Below are positions 59,101-64,000 of a stretch of 64,000 bases of DNA, piece by piece. Source of the stretch: Saturnia japonica (Eukaryota; Arthropoda; Insecta; Lepidoptera; Saturniidae). The position numbers and the translations under genes are program-made. The stretch covers positions 1,888,930 to 1,952,929 of the forward strand of contig CM065325.1 in the NCBI GenBank assembly GCA_033032175.1, given 5' to 3'. How positions within the stretch are numbered: the first letter of the stretch is position 1; each line of letters begins with the position of its first letter. The notes under the pieces were generated by a model. The model was not told the DNA's origin. It ran no database searches and saw only the letters and a program-made list of their open reading frames with translations.

Positions 59101-61060
59101 ATATTTTTATAACGCACATACAATTTTTGACGTTATGTGTACTTCTTTAGGCGTGCTATGATAAAATGATGTGTGAATTTTTACGATGCGCACGCACGCT
59201 CTAACAAAAATTTATACTATGAAGTGGCTTGCTATAGTCGTACAAGTTCGTGCTCGACCGTCCTATGTTATAGATGGTGGAGGGGCGAGGTAGAACGCCA
59301 CTACGCTACATATTGCACTAAAGTAAACAGTATCTTAACTCGGTAGTGTTCTTCAAATAATTACCTGAAGCCGCTAGGTAGATAAACACGCACTAGGGCT
59401 GCCCTTTGACTGTTTCTTAGGTTACCTACACACGTATTAGATAATCCTATATTAAATCGTTATAAATGTTTTTCACCAAAATATACATATTACTACTTTT
59501 ATAAGTTTTTAGAAAAATTATTTTCTACTTGGGTTTTATTTCTAGTTTCAAAAGCGATTGTGGGTTAGTAAGAAGAGAATCGATTCGAAGAGAGAGATTC
59601 TATTTAACAGAATTTTTTGCTTTGTTTAATAAATTTACATCAATGATAAGGTTTTTTCTTCCAGCATTTAGCACCATCTGTCCTCATGGGCCACGATTCC
59701 AGTATCGCCACCGTAACAAACTTATTCCCTACTCTAGTTCACGATATTGTCCAATCTGTGAAGAATAGTGACGTAGTAAAAGCGAGGAAACTGCAAGAGA
59801 AGCTTAACAAGTTGGTCGAAGCTATCACTTGTAACGGTACTTTATATTTTTTTAATTCTTTATTGGTTTAGCTTTTGACCACAATCTCACCTGATGTGTC
59901 ATACTAAGTCTAGTGGAAGGACTGTCTCTCAACTGCAGCTACCGAAACTCATCTATAGGTGCTTGGCAAGATTTTCAACATGAGGATGGTGGCTAGTCAG
60001 GCGGACATCATAAAATGTATTTATATAATATATTATTTCATCACAATTATTTCTTTCACCGAAAGCTCAGACTCTTACAGGGATTCGAATTCACTCAAAA
60101 TCTATATTTTTAACTTCCGAAACTTATTCTATTATTTTAGCAACACTAAAAATAATTTATAATGTTATACTTACCTTTTTATTTAGTTGATTTTTTACAC
60201 GTGTATTAAATTTTGTTAGTAAATGGTCTCTGAAATCTAAATTTAACAAGATAATTTTTAGAAAAAAAGAAAACCGACCTCAATGATTTTCAAGAGTTCC
60301 CTTGTGTATCTTGGAAGTTGAAGATTCAATGTCAATGAAATTAAAATGGGACCACCCTTAGGATAGGGGTATCCAACAAAAAAAGGATGATCCAAATTGG
60401 TCCATAGTTATAATTTAACATTAGTTAAGGCTGAACATCTATAAAACAAATACATTAGAATTGATCTCCCATCTTTTGTGGAAGTCAGTTAAAAAGGACC
60501 TAAACGATGATTACCATTAATTCCTGTATCTGTGACCTTGACTGCAGATAATACTACTTTATAATTAATAATAAATAGACCACAATCAACACTGTTAAGC
60601 ATCAGTTTCGTTATAGTAGTACCTATTTGTGCCTCCTCCTCCTCCACTCTTTTTCTGAGAAATTTCTGAAAAAATTTTGAGTGCGACCTAGATAGTTCTA
60701 ACAAGGGTGCCACCATCTTGTTAGACTCCACTTTGAAGATTAAAATATTAACACTGGCAAGTCCTTCCGCGACGCCATAACAAGAAGTATCCATATTTTA
60801 GAGGACCTAATATTGATGCTCCTCATATAGGGGCATTCCTCCTCTATATGATGTTCGATATTACTCTATGATAGTTAATCAAATTTAATCAATGTATTTC
60901 AGGTGAATTCGTACCAACAATGAAAGCAGCAATGGAAATAGTAACGGGAATCAAGGTGGGACCACCGAGGCAGCCAATCAAGTCTCTTGATGAAGAAGAA
61001 CGGAAGAAAATTGAAGAAGATTTGAAAAATATGGACATCATATCAAAAACTAGTTCATAA
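53166..61060 (+). CDS. Gene E: N-acetylneuraminate lyase with conserved GTTGE, Tyr and Lys
   Basis: Exons: proposed 53166-53168 (ATG immediately followed by GTAAGT), 56766-56892, 57425-57570, 57999-58167, 58962-59092, 59665-59836, 60903-61060. With that exon 1 the protein is 301 residues and starts MDFDISGILAPVFTPIDDNG. NAL catalyses the aldol cleavage of N-acetylneuraminate to N-acetylmannosamine and pyruvate in the cytosol. Motifs: GTTGE (exon 3), IYYHFP (exon 4, catalytic Tyr), FKGMK (exon 5, Schiff-base Lys), ITGIKVGPPR-like 'VTGIKVGPPR' (exon 7). The Asp-Glu pair after exon 5 found in E. coli and human enzymes is HH here, so substrate specificity may be altered. No signal peptide. Intron phases match A-D, proving common descent. 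Exons 2-7 are firm; exon 1 is tentative. Confidence 0.8.
53290..53480 (-). repeat. LINE-tail-like repeat in gene E intron 1
   Basis: 'tttattaatctttattgtat' and 'aaagggcggccttattg…caatctcttcc' are typical of the 3' end of a common lepidopteran LINE in reverse orientation. No coding sequence remains. 53500-54472 has no other feature that I can support. Confidence 0.5.
54473..56074 (-). mobile_element. Tc1 (DD34E) element, nearly complete
   Basis: Inverted ends 'catcaaaaaagtctaagcaa' (left, after 'cact') and its reverse complement on the right; TA at 54471-54472 and 56075-56076. Length 1,602 bp. It lies in gene E intron 1 in the opposite orientation to the gene. Confidence 0.9.
54742..55785 (-). 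pseudogene. Tc1 transposase, one frame broken only by two stop codons
   Basis: A single minus-strand frame spans 348 codons. N-terminal paired helix-turn-helix: '…RHFGIHRSVICRLWQHY', 'GRKRSTTTRQDRYI', 'SPQTVRNRLHEYGLRARRP'. Catalytic core: FSDESRFGF (Asp), LMHDNARSHTA (Asp), SPDLNPIEHAWD (Glu), with 34 residues between the last two. TAG at 55345-55347 sits where Trp is usual (RIT-stop-TQEQWDKIMF), and a TAA near 55208-55210 follows QEVHP. No frameshift. Upstream of 55785 no further coding is expected. Confidence 0.9.
56187..56610 (+). repeat. ~420-bp 'actagctgtgcccgcg' repeat in gene E intron 1
   Basis: Plus-oriented copy of the family at 11385-11797 and 22190-22640; starts 'actagctgtgcccgcgactt' and ends at 'aacaggcagacag'. 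Confidence 0.6.
57265..57372 (+). repeat. tRNA-like SINE fragment in gene E intron 2
   Basis: 'ctggcggtcgtaagcgtgac' resembles a polymerase III A box region and 'cgttccgatcc' a B box, followed by a T run. It does not fold convincingly as a tRNA by eye and lacks a normal acceptor end, so a tRNA-derived SINE head is more likely than a gene. Confidence 0.4.
57690..57880 (+). repeat. SINE-like repeat in gene E intron 3
   Basis: 'ggtggccaacaagcgcaatt…gttaagcggtta' is a diverged member of the 'caaacaagc…gcctgatggtaagcgg' family. An open frame here is a by-product. Confidence 0.45.
59880..60110 (+). repeat. SINE-like repeat in gene E intron 6
   Basis: 'ctagtggaaggactgtctctcaa' and 'tttcaccgaaagctcagact' identify the family seen at 8600-8870. 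Confidence 0.55.
60265..60500 (-). repeat. 'gaagtcggt'-type repeat in gene E intron 6
   Basis: Diverged relative of 1690-1945 with 'aaaaccgacctcaatgattt' at one end and 'gtggaagtcagtta' at the other, i.e. short inverted ends. Confidence 0.45.
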
Positions 61061-62159
61061 TATTTAATTTATCAAGACAATTTTAAGGAGTCCTGTAGTG
61101 TTCATAACATAACCCAGCATAAGTATTCAGTTTTTTTTTTCTTTTTTTATTATTTTATCTCGCAATGTTGCCTTTTGGATAAAAAAAAATGGGAGAGAGA
61201 GGTGACCGTGATTTGATACAAGCATATTATCAAGCATGTAATATGTCATAGTACTTTGAACGACTGTAGATAGACCAGTATGCCTTGCAATACCATTAAG
61301 AGACCTGATGGCCGACTCCTTGTTCAATAAGTTTTAAAGATTGAAAGAAGAAACCCAAAGGATTTTGCAGAGCATTAAGTGACCTAACCCCATCGAAGAG
61401 TTCCATGCATTGTTTCGAAATTAAATAGATAAGTTTATTATAGACATTTAAATAAATTATATTCAAATTTCCTGTTTTTATTATCAACAGCTTCATTCAC
61501 GATTGTATGAATAAATACGTTTGTTGTGTAATTTAGTTGCGAAATTTTCAAATACAGATTCTTTATCTACTTAAATAATTTTTTTTTTCAAAATTTTAGA
61601 ACTACGTAATCCTCTTTAATGAAGACGATTACTGCCATTATCAAGTGAATATAGTGTCCCGCGTTATGACGACTTCAGTAGCCTGGTGGCTCCCTTGTTA
61701 TGACTTTCTAGGGAGTTTTTGTGGGATCCCAGAATGAATGCTTTCAGCTTAAATTTATAATCCACTACACTTATGCACAAAAACCAAACTATATCAAGCA
61801 AAACGCCACCAATATTACATAATATAAGTTCAGAAAACCTAAGTAAATAAATTAAAACCACAACATGTCACTTCAAGATCCCGCCAAAAACTCTTAGAAT
61901 AACTGATTTTCTATATTTCGTATACGCTTTCAAATGACGTATGAATCATTGATTTTCATGGAGAATTTACGGAGATATGGTATTGCACCTTTGAGAATTA
62001 TTATAGAATATAATCACAGTGTATTAAAATCTTAACATTTATTGCAACATGAACTTAATTTAAAATCTAGATACAAATAATTTCAACATTTTTGAAAGTA
62101 AATTAAACGGTTACTATTCGAAACTGCGTGTTGCTTGAAATGTATTTCTTATTCATTAT
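61061..62159. other. Convergent intergenic region between E and F
   Basis: The 3' ends of E (plus) and F (minus) face each other. TTTATT at 62038-62043 is a polyadenylation signal for F read on the minus strand, 117 bp past its stop. For E no AATAAA appears in the first 300 bp. No other gene is visible; part of 61690-61870 resembles far-flanking sequence of A-D exon 6 introns. Confidence 0.5.
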
Positions 62160-63676
62160 CTATTTAGCTAACGCCAAGCTTCTCAACTTTGTATGGATTC
62201 TTTGCTTCGCTTCTGCAGAGAGAGCTCTTTGTGGTAGCGATGGTGGTCCAACCTTGATGCCAGTAGCAATCTCCATACCGGCTTTCATTATAGGCACCCA
62301 CGGACCTAAAAATATATTTTTTGTACAGTTTTTCGTGTAATTCCATTCAAATTTTCATATTAATTAAGTCTTAAATTAAAACGAAAGCAATGAAACGTTC
62401 AATTATCCGTACTATTAAAAGTATATACTATAAAACATTAATAATCCGCCTTTACCGATACTTAATAACTCGGCCACAGAGCCACCTATTGGGTCCAAAT
62501 TTTATGATTTTCGTTTATGTTGGTAAACTAAAGTTGTGGGACCAGTACAAGTTAGCGGTAGAACCTTGAACTAAAGCGGCTGTCTTTGTCACAGCTAACT
62601 GATTCAGAATATTAAATGTTTTAACTAAATATTCTTGTGCATTAATTTCGTATCATACTTAATTCAATTTTAGAGTTAATCATGGTGGTAAAGTCTAAAA
62701 AAGTGAACTCCGCGAGCGCCAATTTATACTGGTGACCCTGTAAATAAATATAATAAATAGACAGTGTATTGTCTTTATCTTTATCAAATCACGGACACCT
62801 CGCCAGTGTACATCCACACCGCACTACGGCCGGCTTGCAACTGCCTCAGTCGTAGGCGTTTATCTCTGCCATAGGTAGGTACTTGAGACGAAGTCAATAC
62901 ATTATCTCTCAAAGTCAAGGCACTACAGATAAATATAAATAGAATTTTAATAACGACTACAGCGCCACTAGCTTGTCCTATCTTCAATACTATCTAAGGC
63001 TATGGTTTATACCAATAATTCCAAGTTAATGAATAAAGAAAAATAAGTTATTAGCATTGAAGTCAAGAATTTTAAAACGTTCTTAGTCATTTGCTAATAA
63101 ATTCTTGGTAATCTCATCTGACAGGGCCCATTTTTGTACTCGCTCCGCAAAATGGCTGGACTGTGTATGATGGAAAATACGTGAAGAAAGTTTGAACACG
63201 CAAATCTCTGTAAGTACCAGTCAGATAAAAAAAAACTTTTTGAATTTTATAGTACATTAATCGAGTTAGATTATAGGCTATAATAATTCGCGCTACAACT
63301 CTAAGAAGCGGAGCAAAAACCATGGAAATCAAGCAATATAGAAAGCTGTAGACATGTATGGGATATGAGAAAATGAAAGGCTACATAGGTACGGTGAAGA
63401 TTGGGCCGAATAAATTTAACACGGGTGAAAATATAGGACACACCTAGTGTAGTTATAATAATCGTCTATAATTTAATTCAGCCTTGTATAAAATGAACAG
63501 TCACCTTCCACAGTGTGTGCTTCTATTGCCAAGCTAAGTTTCTCCTGTAAGGCTCTGGCTTTGGTAACATCGTTCTTTTCAACAGCATCCAGTATGTCTT
63601 GAGCAAGTTGGGGGAACAAATTAAACGAAGTCCCGATGCTTGATTTGATGCCGAGGAGGGCTGCTGGTGCTAAGAG
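62160..63676 (-). CDS. Gene F: N-acetylneuraminate lyase-like, last two exons (5' part outside window)
   Basis: Minus-strand exons: 63505-63676 (172 nt, same length and phase as exon 6 of E) and 62160-62305 (final exon, 146 nt, stop TAG at 62160-62162). The exon 6 product reads LLAPAALLGIKSSIGTSFNL…, where the SSIGTSFN part matches the GAVGSTYN segment of animal NPL better than any other gene here. The final exon reads '…MKAGMEIATGIKVGPPSLPQ…LRSLALAK'. Acceptor and donor sites are canonical. The catalytic exons lie beyond the right edge, so activity cannot be judged. Sequence from 63677 to 64000 is intron with no feature seen; 63290-63330 carries a repeat also found after genes A-C. Confidence 0.8.
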
Positions 63677-64000
63677 CTGGAAAAAAAAATTATATAGTGC
63701 TTGCTCGTATTATTCGTTTGCTTACTGATTGAAAACGGCGTTAAATTTGCGGAAAATCCTACGTAAATAATTGATTCGAAAATTTCTTTACCTCAAATAT
63801 AATTTTAAGAAATTGTGTGTAAGTAGCAAAACTGTTTTATAAAGTTAGTAAATACGCACGTAAAAATAAATTATACTTTGTGAGAAGATGCGCGAAAATT
63901 CGGAAATAATATAAGTTGAACTTTGTCTATGTCTGTACGTTTCCCTTTTTCCTTTTTGTAGTTGTTAAATTGTTTGCTGGGCGTCTGAACAGGACGGTAA

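Noticed and set aside
60489..60794. 101-codon minus-strand open frame in gene E intron 6
   Set aside because: It overlaps a dispersed repeat, has no recognisable motif, and no splice or promoter context.
1..64000. CRISPR arrays, bacterial operons or phage modules
   Set aside because: No regularly spaced short repeats; spliced genes and insect transposons show eukaryotic nuclear DNA.

Overview
This window looks like nuclear DNA from a lepidopteran (butterfly or moth). It is AT-rich with GT-AG introns, and it is packed with short repeats bearing the 'gcccgcctgatggtaagc' core and the 'ctgtgcccgcg' end that are common in Lepidoptera. It also carries relics of Tc1, mariner, pogo-like, Copia, Ty3/Gypsy and jockey/CR1-type elements. 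No database search was run; the assignments come from reading translated motifs and comparing paralogous copies within the window.

The backbone is a cluster of N-acetylneuraminate lyase (NAL/NPL; class I aldolase, DHDPS/NAL superfamily) genes. Four tandem plus-strand copies (A 3678-10855, B 16426-21646, C 27386-33596, D 39361-45458) share one seven-exon structure: exon lengths 81-130-146-169-140-175-155 nt in A and B, with small departures in C and D. Exon 1 encodes a hydrophobic signal peptide. A fifth plus-strand gene, E (exons 2-7 at 56766-61060, proposed ATG-only first exon at 53166), keeps the family's GTTGE, Tyr and Lys motifs and has no signal peptide. A sixth, F (62160-63676), is on the minus strand, converges on E, and runs off the right edge. 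Copies A-D keep the Schiff-base lysine (FKG-x-K) but have lost GTTGE (now GIGGA, GIGGE or GIGGD) and the proline of the Y-x-x-P motif; in A, B and D the tyrosine is gone too. They look like a secreted, non-canonical branch of NAL-like proteins. A and B are intact at 331 codons. C has two single-base insertions in coding sequence. D has a 2-bp deletion in the last exon and a 307-bp tandem duplication of exon 6.

Layout: 1-12043 is duplication unit A and 12684-22880 is unit B, with a dead Tc1 element at the junction. 22880-26494 holds a decayed Copia element. About 26495-34000 is unit C, with a mariner in intron 5. 34000-36075 is intergenic. About 36075-45700 is unit D, with a 2.2-kb composite insertion in its promoter region, a probable solo LTR in intron 5 and other insertions. 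45700-53000 is repeat-rich intergenic DNA (CR1/jockey-type LINE with a mutated YADD box, pogo/Tigger relic, young internally deleted Gypsy element, TA/TATA-flanked inverted-repeat element). 53040-64000 holds genes E and F.

Several insertions can be dated by comparing copies. The long-TIR element in A intron 3 and the mariner in C intron 5 both have a matching empty site in a sister copy, which fixes their ends and their TA/TATA target duplications. Conversely, several SINE/LINE remnants sit at the same place in two or more copies and so predate duplication. A roughly 250-bp patch around exon 3 is nearly identical in B and C while A differs, although A and B are the closest pair elsewhere; this suggests gene conversion.
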